DNA from: Flavobacterium sp. DG2-3
GTDB taxonomy: Bacteria; Bacteroidota; Bacteroidia; Flavobacteriales; Flavobacteriaceae
Length of the DNA stretch: 64,000 nt
Direction of reading: 5' to 3'
Assembly: GCF_030730925.1 (NCBI RefSeq)
Contig: NZ_JAVAMB010000004.1
Location: 124,001-188,000 of the forward strand
This document shows positions 31,660 to 40,134 of the stretch, piece by piece (positions within the stretch are counted from its first letter, which is position 1; each line of letters opens with the position of its first letter). The translations under genes and the position numbers were made by a program. The notes beneath the pieces are model-generated. The model was not told where the DNA came from and did no database searches. It saw only the letters and a list, made by a program, of their open reading frames with translations.

Positions 31660-31788
31660 ACCTCGGAGAGGTCAAATATTCATAGCCATCAAGAATTTTC
31701 TGCCGAAGAAAACTGACCTCGGAGAGGTTAAATATTTATAGCAAAAAATTACGATAATGTATGTATGACCCCAACGGGATCAAATACC
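31660..31788. repeat. Cluster of CCTCGGAGAGG-type hairpin repeats
   Basis: ACCTCGGAGAGGT followed by CAAATATTCATAG lies at 31660-31685, and GACCTCGGAGAGGTT followed by AAATATTTATAG at 31715-31741. A weaker GACCCCAACGGGATC followed by AAATACC is at 31767-31788. The conserved tail AAATATTTATAG is the same as at 9934-9946, where the stem is GAATCC/GGATTC. Stem sequences differ while base pairing is kept. Confidence 0.8.
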
Positions 31789-31793
31789 AATTA

Positions 31794-31836
31794 AAAAAGC
31801 TTTGTCAAAGTTTTAAACTTTGACAAAGCTTTCTGC
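31794..31836. terminator. Bidirectional hairpin between convergent genes
   Basis: AAAAAGCTTTGTCAAAGTTT pairs with AAACTTTGACAAAGCTTT. An A run on one side supplies the U-tract for the reverse strand, and the T-richness on the other side is weak. It lies between the GAF gene and the convergent HD-PycTM gene. Confidence 0.7.
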
Positions 31837-31928
31837 ATTTTTAGCTATGTGTTAAAAACTAGTTTCTTTCAATAATCTTTTTCAAACAAAAAAAATCTAT
31901 GTTTCTATGTGTTTAATCAAAAATCACA

Positions 31929-33122
31929 CTAAAGGGTAAGGCCTTTAAAAGCAATAACAAAAGCAATAACGGTTATAATTATTCCGACCATAAAAAAGTT
32001 ATAGGCAATTCGAAGCAGATTATATTTTCGCTGTAAAACCAATCCCAGATAATATAAATCCTTAATCATAGTAGAGTACAGATAATCACGGTCTTTCATC
32101 ATTTCATTCATTGCCCAATCGTAGTCTTCCAGAGGCATTTTATAGAAATTTCCAAAAAACATCAAATTGACTTTCTTATCTTCAACGTCCTTTCTGGTAA
32201 AAAATCCTGAAGTTACTTTTGGACGCGTAGAAAGAATGGCAAAAATAATGGTAATTACACTAGACATCAGCATAATAAAAGTTGGAACCACTAAATGAGC
32301 ATTTTTTGGACTATCCAATTTTGGAATAATAGACGATAATGCAATTGAAATAATAATAGCATTTACAGACAATAAAATATTGGCTTTACTATCGGCAATA
32401 CCGCTCAAACGCGTATGATTCCCGAGCGTGACACGAAATAAAGTATCGATTCCGCGATCTGGTTTTTCGGCCTTTTCTGCTTTTTCTTTCTTTTTATTTT
32501 CTTCTTCTAGTGCCGCCGCCGCTTTCAATTCCTGCTTATTTATTTTTTTCTGAATTAATAATAGATTTTTTTCTTTCAGAGGCTGCCATTTTCTTAAGGC
32601 ATAATCGGTGTAAAAACGGTGTTTATTCAATAAGAAATTTAAATTTTCCCTCGTCCACTCGGCATTAGAAAAACTTACTATTCCGGCATTTTTCAATTCC
32701 AGACGAAGCAATTCGCAGGTTGTAGCATATTCTTCACCCATTAAATGAGCGTAATCTGCATCGCGAATAATTTTTTCTAAATGTGTTCTAGGCTCATATT
32801 CTTTAACGGTAGCCATAATCAGACTCGACACTAAGGCTATAAATTCTTCCGATTTTCCTTTTTCACGTAAAAATTCAGCAGCTATTTTAGTGCTCTCTTT
32901 TTCATGATTTTCATATCCTTCAATATACCCCGTGTCATGAAACCATGCGGCAACCAAAAGTGCTTCTTTGTCCTCATCTTTTACATCTTCTTTCTTACAA
33001 AGTTCTTTTACCGCTGTTACAACAGTAAAAGTATGATTAAAATTATGGTAAGAATATAAATTAGAAAGTTTATCTTTGAGTAAATTACTGACGAAATCTT
33101 CGGATTGTTCTATTAGATTCAT
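31929..33122 (-). CDS. HD-domain phosphohydrolase fused to a Pycsar-type transmembrane effector domain
   Basis: A protein of 397 residues. The N-terminal HD domain has H26/H30 in YSYHNFNHTF, the H62-D63 pair in AAWFHDTGYIEGY and the metal ligand D121 or D123 in RDADYAHL. This is a complete metal set for cyclic-nucleotide or nucleotide hydrolysis. A charged linker (about 200-225, rich in E and K) leads to a C-terminal domain with LGNHTRLSGIADSKANILLS, two helices, a soluble loop and a final helix. This is the pattern of the PycTM effector domain of Pycsar anti-phage systems. No PycC-type cyclase is seen nearby. It is divergent from the phosphatase-barrel gene with only 26 nt between starts. 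Confidence 0.85.
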   Translation of the reverse strand: MNLIEQSEDFVSNLLKDKLSNLYSYHNFNHTFTVVTAVKELCKKEDVKDEDKEALLVAAWFHDTGYIEGYENHEKESTKIAAEFLREKGKSEEFIALVSSLIMATVKEYEPRTHLEKIIRDADYAHLMGEEYATTCELLRLELKNAGIVSFSNAEWTRENLNFLLNKHRFYTDYALRKWQPLKEKNLLLIQKKINKQELKAAAALEEENKKKEKAEKAEKPDRGIDTLFRVTLGNHTRLSGIADSKANILLSVNAIIISIALSSIIPKLDSPKNAHLVVPTFIMLMSSVITIIFAILSTRPKVTSGFFTRKDVEDKKVNLMFFGNFYKMPLEDYDWAMNEMMKDRDYLYSTMIKDLYYLGLVLQRKYNLLRIAYNFFMVGIIITVIAFVIAFKGLTL

Positions 33123-33148
33123 AGAGAATATTTTTATACCACTAAATT

Positions 33149-36100
33149 ATGAAATTGTTTTTGGATAATCATTTTATTGCAAAGATTAAAAACTTTTCTT
33201 TAGCAATTGCATCGCTATTCATTGTTTATTCTTGTTCGACCAGCAAACCGCAATACGGGAAAAATGTTAGCGCCAACGAAACAGAAAACGCAACTGATAC
33301 CCTAAAAATTGCACATACTTTTTTTCTTGTTGGTGATGCTGGAAATGCCGACGAAGAACAAGCACAGCAAACCTTAGAACTTTTACACCAAAAGCTAAAA
33401 AAAGCAAGTAAAAAATCGACACTTCTTTTCTTAGGCGATAATATTTATCCAAAAGGTTTTCCTAGTGATAATCATCCAGAAGACAAGGCTTTAGCCGAAA
33501 CAAAACTCACGAATCAATTAAAACTGACGAAAGGTTTTAAAGGAAGAACAATCGTAATTCCAGGAAATCACGATTGGTACAGCGGTATCAAAGGTTTAGA
33601 ACGCCAAGCCGATTTTGTAACGAAATATTTAAACGATAAAAAGGGTTTTCTGCCAAGAAAAACCTGCCCGATTGAAGATGTAAAAATTGATAGTGTAACA
33701 ACATTGATAGCTGTTGATAGTGAATGGTTTCTGGAAGACTGGAACGATCATCCAACTATAAATGACAATTGCGAAATTAAAACCCGAGAAGATTTTTTTG
33801 AAGAATTAGAAAGTCTTTTAAACAAAAATCAAGAGAAAACAGTTGTTTTGGCGATTCACCATCCTTTATTAAGCAACGGAACTCACGGCGGGCAATTTTC
33901 ATTAGAAAAACAATTATTTCCTTTAGAGCAAAAAATTCCGCTTCCTGTAATTGGCTCCTTCATTAATTTAGTGCGAAAAACATCTGGAGTTAGTCCGCAG
34001 GATATTCAGAATAAGCAATATACGATTTATGCTAAAAGAATTAAAACACTTTTGCAAAAGCAGAAAAATGTAATTGTAGTTTCTGGTCACGATCACAATC
34101 TGCAATTTATCAGCAAAGAAAATATCCAGCAGATTATTAGCGGTGCAGGATCAAAATCTGAAGCAGCAAGAGCCATCAATCCTTATGATTTTTCGTATGG
34201 CAAAAATGGTTATGCCACTTTGACTTTATTTAAAACCGGTGATGCAAAAGTTACTTTTTACGGAAATGAAAATAACAAAGAGAAAATGCTTTTTGAGCGC
34301 GAAATCATAAAAGCAAAAGAAATCAACTGGTCATCAGATATTCCGAATAAGTTTCCTTCAAAAGTGACCACTTCGATCTATTCTACAAAAATGACAGATA
34401 AGAGTGCGTTTCACCGATTTTTATTTGGAAAACATTACAGATACTATTATAGTTTGCCAATTGAAGCAAAAACTGCAACTGTAGATACGCTAAAAGGCGG
34501 TTTGAAACCTATTCGCGAAGGCGGTGGACATCAATCAGTTTCATTAAGAATGTCTGATCCTCAAGGTCGTGAATATGTGATGCGCGCCATGAAAAAAAGT
34601 GCTACGGTGTTTTTACAGTCCGTTGCTTTTAAAGATCAATATATTGTAAATGATTTTGATAAAACTTATGTAGAGGATTTCCTGTTTGATTTTTATACTA
34701 CTTCTTACCCTTATTCTTCTTTTGTTATTGGCGATATGTCTGATAAAATTCGATTGAGACATACTAACCCGATTTTATATTATGTTCCGAAACAAAATGG
34801 TTTGGGCGAATTTAATGCAAGTTTTGGAGATCAATTGTATATGGTGGAAGAAAGACCGGCAGACAATCATCTTGACGGAAAAGATTTTGGCAAACCAAGC
34901 AATATTATCGGAACTGATGATATGATGCTGAATCTTCATAAAGATGAAAAATATACAGTTGATGAAAAAGAATACATAAAAGCGCGTTTGTTTGACATGC
35001 TTTTAGGAGATTGGGACAGACATAGCGATCAATGGCGCTGGGCTGAATATAAAGAAGACGGAAAAGTGATTTACAGACCAATTCCAAGAGATCGTGATCA
35101 GGCATTTGTGAAATATGACGGAGCGCTGCTTTCACTTTTGATGAATATCCCGGCATTGCGTCATATGAGAACTTTTAAAAATAAAATTGACAATGTAAAA
35201 TGGTTAAGCAGAGAACCTTACCCAATGGATTTGGCTTTTTTAAGAACTTCTCAAGAAAAAGAATGGGTAGAACAGGCCAAATACATTCAAGAAAATTTAA
35301 CTGATGCTGATATCGATCAGGCTTTCAAAAACTTACCAAAAGAAGTTCAAGATGGAACAATTGACGAAATCAAAACCAAACTGAAAAATAGAAAAAAGGA
35401 TCTTCAGAAATATGCTCGTGAATATTCAGACGTTTTGAGCAAAACGGTTATGATGGCTGGAACGGATAAAAAAGACAAATTTGTTTTAAATCATAAGACG
35501 AAAAAAGAAATAGAAGTTCAAGTTTTCAGAGTTAAAAAAGAAGGCGATGAATTGCTTTATACCAAAACTGTAACTGATAATAAAACTAGAAATCTTTGGA
35601 TTTACGGATTGGACGATAACGATACTTTTGAAGTAAAAGGAGATCAGAAATCGAGCATCAAAATTCGTTTGATTGGTGGTCAGAACAATGATGTTTACAA
35701 CATTGAAAACGGAAGAAAGGTTATCGTTTACGATTTTAAATCAAAAGAAAACACGTATAATTTAGATTCTAAAACTCAGACACAACTAACAGACGATTAC
35801 GATGTTAATTTGTACAATTACGAAAAACCAAAATACAATGTAATTTCTGGACTTCCGAATATTGGTTTCAATCCGGATGATGGTGTAAAAGTGGGAATCA
35901 ATGTCAATTATACAGTTAATAATTTCAAACAAAATCCATATACACAACGCCATATTTTTAATGCATTTTATTATTTCGCTACTGGTGGTTTAGAATTTAA
36001 CTATGCGGCACATTTCCCTGGTTTATTAGGAAAATGGGTTATAGATGTGGAATCGCTTTATACGACTCCAAATTTTGCGATGAATTATTTTGGATATGGA

Positions 36101-36880
36101 AATGAAGCGCAATACGATGACGAAGTAAGCATGGATTATAACCGTGTGCGTATCAGAAAATTCAATGCTTCGGGCGCTATCAGACACGTTGGAAGATATG
36201 GTAGCGAATTTAGTATTCAGCCAATTTTCCAGAGAATGACGGTTGAAGAAACTGAAAATCGATACATTGATATTCCGGGAATTGTAAATCCAGATGTATT
36301 TAACAGTCAGAATTTTGGAAGCTTAAAAGTTAAATATGTATTTAAGAATTCTGATTTTGCAGCAAAACCTACATTGGGAATGCATTTTATGATTGCTGGA
36401 ACTTGGACGACAAATTTGGATGAAACCAAAAAGAATTTCCCAACGCTTGAAAGCATTTTAGGTTTTACGCATAAAATTGATCATAACGGAAAACTTATTC
36501 TGGCTACTTATTTAAAAGGTAAAGCTATTTTAAATAACAATTACGAATTTTATCAAGGTGCTTCATTAGGGGGCGATACCGATTTACGCGGATTTAGAAA
36601 TGAGCGTTTTTTAGGAAGTTCTTATTTCTCTCAGAGTTCTGATTTACGTTTAAGCATTGGAAAAATCCAGCGCACGATTGTGCCAATGACATACGGAATC
36701 TTAGGTGGTTTCGATTACGGAAGAGTTTGGCTTGATGGCGAAAATTCTAAGAAATGGCACCAAGATTACGGCGGCGGACTTTGGTTGAACGCTATAAATG
36801 TTATTACAGCAAGAATCTCATACTTCAAATCTCCAGATGAAATCGGAAGGGTGATTTTTGGAGCGGCCTACAGTTTCTAA
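33149..36880 (+). CDS. Multidomain lipoprotein: calcineurin-type phosphatase, kinase-like middle, Omp85-like barrel
   Basis: A protein of 1243 residues. A lipoprotein signal peptide ends at C29 (IVYSCS). Residues 52-385 form a metallophosphoesterase domain with VGDAG (61-65), GDN (96-98), GNHD (139-142), HH (237-238) and GHDH (313-316), the full metal set. The middle has GGGHQSVSLRM (458-468), YVMRAMKKS (476-484), DMLLGDWDRHSDQW (616-629) and PIPRDRDQAF (644-653). This layout recalls the glycine loop, lysine, DRH and DxD elements of CotH/FAM20/HipA-like atypical kinases. From about 890 it is a beta-barrel, with the Omp85 hallmark LRGF at 1146-1149 and a terminal F. Domain order is seen; kinase activity and barrel function are inference. 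Confidence 0.8.
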   Translation: MKLFLDNHFIAKIKNFSLAIASLFIVYSCSTSKPQYGKNVSANETENATDTLKIAHTFFLVGDAGNADEEQAQQTLELLHQKLKKASKKSTLLFLGDNIYPKGFPSDNHPEDKALAETKLTNQLKLTKGFKGRTIVIPGNHDWYSGIKGLERQADFVTKYLNDKKGFLPRKTCPIEDVKIDSVTTLIAVDSEWFLEDWNDHPTINDNCEIKTREDFFEELESLLNKNQEKTVVLAIHHPLLSNGTHGGQFSLEKQLFPLEQKIPLPVIGSFINLVRKTSGVSPQDIQNKQYTIYAKRIKTLLQKQKNVIVVSGHDHNLQFISKENIQQIISGAGSKSEAARAINPYDFSYGKNGYATLTLFKTGDAKVTFYGNENNKEKMLFEREIIKAKEINWSSDIPNKFPSKVTTSIYSTKMTDKSAFHRFLFGKHYRYYYSLPIEAKTATVDTLKGGLKPIREGGGHQSVSLRMSDPQGREYVMRAMKKSATVFLQSVAFKDQYIVNDFDKTYVEDFLFDFYTTSYPYSSFVIGDMSDKIRLRHTNPILYYVPKQNGLGEFNASFGDQLYMVEERPADNHLDGKDFGKPSNIIGTDDMMLNLHKDEKYTVDEKEYIKARLFDMLLGDWDRHSDQWRWAEYKEDGKVIYRPIPRDRDQAFVKYDGALLSLLMNIPALRHMRTFKNKIDNVKWLSREPYPMDLAFLRTSQEKEWVEQAKYIQENLTDADIDQAFKNLPKEVQDGTIDEIKTKLKNRKKDLQKYAREYSDVLSKTVMMAGTDKKDKFVLNHKTKKEIEVQVFRVKKEGDELLYTKTVTDNKTRNLWIYGLDDNDTFEVKGDQKSSIKIRLIGGQNNDVYNIENGRKVIVYDFKSKENTYNLDSKTQTQLTDDYDVNLYNYEKPKYNVISGLPNIGFNPDDGVKVGINVNYTVNNFKQNPYTQRHIFNAFYYFATGGLEFNYAAHFPGLLGKWVIDVESLYTTPNFAMNYFGYGNEAQYDDEVSMDYNRVRIRKFNASGAIRHVGRYGSEFSIQPIFQRMTVEETENRYIDIPGIVNPDVFNSQNFGSLKVKYVFKNSDFAAKPTLGMHFMIAGTWTTNLDETKKNFPTLESILGFTHKIDHNGKLILATYLKGKAILNNNYEFYQGASLGGDTDLRGFRNERFLGSSYFSQSSDLRLSIGKIQRTIVPMTYGILGGFDYGRVWLDGENSKKWHQDYGGGLWLNAINVITARISYFKSPDEIGRVIFGAAYSF

Positions 36881-36919
36881 GGTTTTGCCACGAAGACACA
36901 AAGTCGCAAAGTTTTTTTT

Positions 36920-37070
36920 AGCCACGAATTCACGAATTATTTTATTTAGATTCGTGAATTCGTGGCTAACTTTTTTTGCTTCTAAGGTTTTGCCACAAAG
37001 GCACAAGACACAAAGTTTTTAGCCACGAATTCACGAATTATCATAAAAAAAAATTCGTGAATTCGTGGCT
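36920..37070. repeat. Two tandem long perfect hairpins (AGCCACGAATTCACGAAT)
   Basis: At 36920-36967 two 18-nt arms are exact complements around a 12-nt loop. At 37021-37070 two 19-nt arms with the same sequence flank a different loop. GCCACGAAGACACAAAG-type text precedes each. Pieces of the same sequence occur near 9800-9820, 10160-10185 and 10330-10345. No gene fits in this 223-nt gap. Confidence 0.85.
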
Positions 37071-37103
37071 AACTTTTTCTTAGAAGCTTAGCATCTCAGA
37101 ACC

Positions 37104-37967
37104 TTAGTGGCTTAGTGAAAACTCATACACCTTTCCTCCTACTTTATTTGTTTTTTCGTCGGCTATAAGTAAGGTGTTGTTGTCTTTAAAAACCATGGCT
37201 TCTTTTTGTGAGAAGTGGTTTAGATTCAATTCTGTTTGTTTTCCTTTATGAAATAAATCTCCTTTAAAATCTTTAAACAAAACAACTTTATCGTGACTCA
37301 ATAAAGCTACTTTTTTTCCGTCTGGGCTAATAGTTGCACTTGTCAGAACGCAATGATTGTAATTGCTGCAAGTTTTAAATTCGCCAATTTTTACTGCTTT
37401 CTGAGTTCCTGCAGCATTTTTGATTTTGTAGATAAAAGCAGTTCCGTCAAAACCTTTACTTCTATTTTTGGTAAAAAGATAGAAATAGCCATTCAGTTCA
37501 AAAAAACCTTCTACATCATAAAACATTTCTTTTTTCTTTGGAGGAAATTCTTTTTGTTCTGGATACGAAAATGAAATTTTATATTCGGCTTTGGCCAAAT
37601 CATTATGCAACTGATTTTTCGCTACTTTATAAATGCATAAATCTTTTCTTTCGTTATCATTATTTCCAAAATCGCCAATGTAGATATTTCCAGATTTATC
37701 TTTTGTAATATCTTCCCAATCAACATTTGTAGCATTAGAAATCGTAATCGTTTTACTTAATTTTCCTTCAGAATCAATTGCGTAAATAGCATTTTTATTC
37801 CCGCTGTCTTCTAGAGTATAAAGAGTTTTCGTTTCAGGAAAATAAGTAATTCCCGAAACTTCCTTTAATTTTTTCGGAAGCGAATACAGTTCTTTCAAAT
37901 CAGAACCAGACTGCTTCTGGCAAGCTAATAGAACAATTGAACAGATAACTAAAAAAGACTTTTTCAT
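37104..37967 (-). CDS. Lipoprotein with propeller-like repeats (SdiA-regulated-like)
   Basis: A protein of 287 residues. The signal peptide ends in a lipobox, IVLLACQ. The mature part has repeated blades with the pattern of secreted beta-propellers: VSGITYFPETKTLYTLEDSG, then NVDWEDITKDKSGNIYIGDF, YDVEGFFELNGYFYLFTKN and ATISPDGKKVALLSHDKVVL, ending EAMVFKDNNTLLIADEK. The phrase WEDI...IYIGDFGNN is common in a Bacteroidota family annotated as SdiA-regulated-like or as hypothetical. Ligand or enzyme activity is unknown. It converges with the phosphatase-barrel gene across the hairpin repeats. Confidence 0.75.
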   Translation of the reverse strand: MKKSFLVICSIVLLACQKQSGSDLKELYSLPKKLKEVSGITYFPETKTLYTLEDSGNKNAIYAIDSEGKLSKTITISNATNVDWEDITKDKSGNIYIGDFGNNDNERKDLCIYKVAKNQLHNDLAKAEYKISFSYPEQKEFPPKKKEMFYDVEGFFELNGYFYLFTKNRSKGFDGTAFIYKIKNAAGTQKAVKIGEFKTCSNYNHCVLTSATISPDGKKVALLSHDKVVLFKDFKGDLFHKGKQTELNLNHFSQKEAMVFKDNNTLLIADEKTNKVGGKVYEFSLSH

Positions 37968-38060
37968 ATATTATTTTGTTTTTGAACCATATAAGTTATA
38001 TAAGTTCAATTTAGCCAAGCTTAGCTAAAATTACTTATATAACTTATATGGTGAAAATTT

Positions 38061-39113
38061 TTAAACCAAGTTAGTGTTTTTAAAATTGCGAATGATAAAC
38101 TCGAATGCGGCATGCATGACGTGTCCCATCGATTTTGCGTTTTTAAATTTCATGTCGTTCGTATAACGATACAATTCCATTTTTAATTGCATCAAATGTT
38201 CGTGTGTCGAAATGGTATCGTGGCACATAATATTCAAGAGCTTTTTAATTCTCGTTTCGGCTGAATGAATACGTTTTGCCAGAATCGCTCTTTCTTCGTC
38301 TTTATACTGGATAATCGAACGTTCTTCCAATTTCTCTTTAATTAATTGAATCATCGGAAAGTTTTCCTTGAAAAACTGCGGACGATACACTTTAAAATTT
38401 CCCTCGTAACATTGCTGGTCAAAATCGATTGGACGAATTTTATAGACAACTTGGTCAAAATCGTGAATTGGAACAATTACATAATTGTAAGCGCGCATGT
38501 CTCCCAAAAGACGAATCATACAACGCTCGTTAAATTTCACAAACTCTTTTGCAATCTGTGCTTTTTCCATTTCACTGCATTTATCCAGCAGCGTATCCAT
38601 AAAAACATCACCGGGAATTCCGATAATATGCTCTTCGATCAAAGTATCTTTATAAACCAGAAAATTGATTTTATCTGGCGAAAGAATATCTTCCAACTCC
38701 AATCCGTAAATACGTGAAGCATCTGCTTTTTTAATATAAAAATGGACGTAATTGTCATTGAGAATATTTCGAACTTTAATTCTAAAAGGCTTCGAATTTC
38801 CGAAAGTACAGTAATCAATCGCATCGACATTCAAGAACTGAATAATCTCACTGTTACCATCAGAATGCAGAAGCGAATATATTTTCTTTAAATTTAAATC
38901 AATTTCATTGCGTTCAAATTCGCCGTAATACACTCGAATCCAAAGCGTATCGGTATCATGTTTATCGTAAACGTTTATAGAACCCGTAAAACGAAGCAAG
39001 TCATCATAAAACACAGAAACTTTAGAAATACGTTCGTATCGCTCTAAGTAACTTAAAAGTGGCTGTGTTAAAGGGTAAGACGGTTTTTTTAAAACCATTA
39101 AAGGCTCGCTCAT
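38061..39113 (-). CDS. Cytosolic protein of unknown function with kinase-loop-like motifs
   Basis: A protein of 350 residues, no signal peptide or membrane helix. I do not recognise a named family. Two short motifs recall the catalytic centre of aminoglycoside phosphotransferase/HipA-like kinases: RLLGDMRAYNYVIVP at 201-215 (GDxxxxN) and RPIDFDQQ at 227-234 (IDFD). They are separated by about 18 residues, as expected for a catalytic loop and a metal-binding DFD. FRIKVRN and FYIKKAD upstream could provide the nucleotide-binding lysine. This is a suggestion, not an assignment. It has its own promoter and is divergent from an ABC transporter gene. Confidence 0.7.
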   Translation of the reverse strand: MSEPLMVLKKPSYPLTQPLLSYLERYERISKVSVFYDDLLRFTGSINVYDKHDTDTLWIRVYYGEFERNEIDLNLKKIYSLLHSDGNSEIIQFLNVDAIDYCTFGNSKPFRIKVRNILNDNYVHFYIKKADASRIYGLELEDILSPDKINFLVYKDTLIEEHIIGIPGDVFMDTLLDKCSEMEKAQIAKEFVKFNERCMIRLLGDMRAYNYVIVPIHDFDQVVYKIRPIDFDQQCYEGNFKVYRPQFFKENFPMIQLIKEKLEERSIIQYKDEERAILAKRIHSAETRIKKLLNIMCHDTISTHEHLMQLKMELYRYTNDMKFKNAKSMGHVMHAAFEFIIRNFKNTNLV

Positions 39114-39130
39114 TTTGAATATCTTTATTA

Positions 39131-39138
39131 CAAATTTA
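39131..39138 (-). promoter_or_regulatory. -7 box TAAATTTG
   Basis: Reverse-strand exact TAnnTTTG match 17 nt before the start at 39113. Confidence 0.65.
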
Positions 39139-39219
39139 CATCAATACGATTTAATGTTAGAATTTAAAGTAACAAAAATCAAATTGGCTCGTCATACTAA
39201 AAACTAAAACCAGAAAAAT

Positions 39220-40131
39220 TTGGAAACCATATTAACCATTGAGAATTTAAGCAAAAGATACGGCCGAATTCAGGCCTTGAAAAATGTATCTTTTCAAATA
39301 CAAAAAGGTCGTGTTTATGGCATTCTAGGGCCAAACGGCAGCGGAAAATCGACTACATTAGGAATTGTTTTGAGCGTTGTCAATAAATCTTCTGGCAATT
39401 ATCGCTGGTTTGACGGCACTATAGAAACGCACGAAGCTTTGAAAAAAGTTGGTGCGATTATAGAAAGACCAAATTTTTATCCGTACATGACGGCTGAGCA
39501 AAACTTGAAATTGGTTTGCAAAATCAAAAACATCAATTATTCTAAGGTTAACGAAAAACTGGAATTGGTTGGTTTGAGCGAAAGAAAAGACAGCAAATTC
39601 AGCACTTTTTCTTTAGGAATGAAACAGCGTCTGGCTATTGCATCAGCACTTTTAAACGACCCAGAAATTTTAATTTTAGATGAACCCACCAACGGATTAG
39701 ATCCACAGGGAATTCATCAGATTCGAGATATTATTAAAAAAATTGCATCGCAGGGAACAACTATTTTACTCGCTTCTCATTTATTGGACGAAGTAGAAAA
39801 AGTTTGCTCGCAAGTAATTGTTTTAAGAAAAGGTGAAGTTTTGTATTCTGGCCCTGTTGACGGAATGTCTTCTAACGAAGGATTCTTTGAACTGCAGACA
39901 GATGATAATTCAATTTTGAAAACTATTTTACTAGAACATCCTTCAGTAGATCGAGTTACTGAAGAAGACGGAAAAGTTTTAGTTTACCTAAATTCAGATT
40001 TATCTGCTTCAGATTTAAATCAGTTTTTATTTTCTAAAAATATTGTTTTAAGCCATTTAGTAAAACGAAAAAACAGTTTAGAAGCTCAATTTTTAGAATT
40101 AACCAAAAACGCAATCGCTCAAAAAAACTAA
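39220..40131 (+). CDS. ABC transporter ATP-binding protein
   Basis: ATPase subunit of 303 residues. Walker A GPNGSGKST is at 37-45, followed by the signature FSLGMKQRLAIA and Walker B ILILDEPTNGLDP, with the switch histidine in LLASHLLDEV. The first codon is TTG at 39220 (LETILTIENLSKRYG), since no ATG precedes the conserved first strand. A C-terminal extension of about 80 residues is typical of ABC-2 exporters of the bacitracin/gliding type. The permease gene follows after 3 nt. The substrate is unknown. Confidence 0.92.
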   Translation: METILTIENLSKRYGRIQALKNVSFQIQKGRVYGILGPNGSGKSTTLGIVLSVVNKSSGNYRWFDGTIETHEALKKVGAIIERPNFYPYMTAEQNLKLVCKIKNINYSKVNEKLELVGLSERKDSKFSTFSLGMKQRLAIASALLNDPEILILDEPTNGLDPQGIHQIRDIIKKIASQGTTILLASHLLDEVEKVCSQVIVLRKGEVLYSGPVDGMSSNEGFFELQTDDNSILKTILLEHPSVDRVTEEDGKVLVYLNSDLSASDLNQFLFSKNIVLSHLVKRKNSLEAQFLELTKNAIAQKN

Positions 40132-40134
40132 ACC

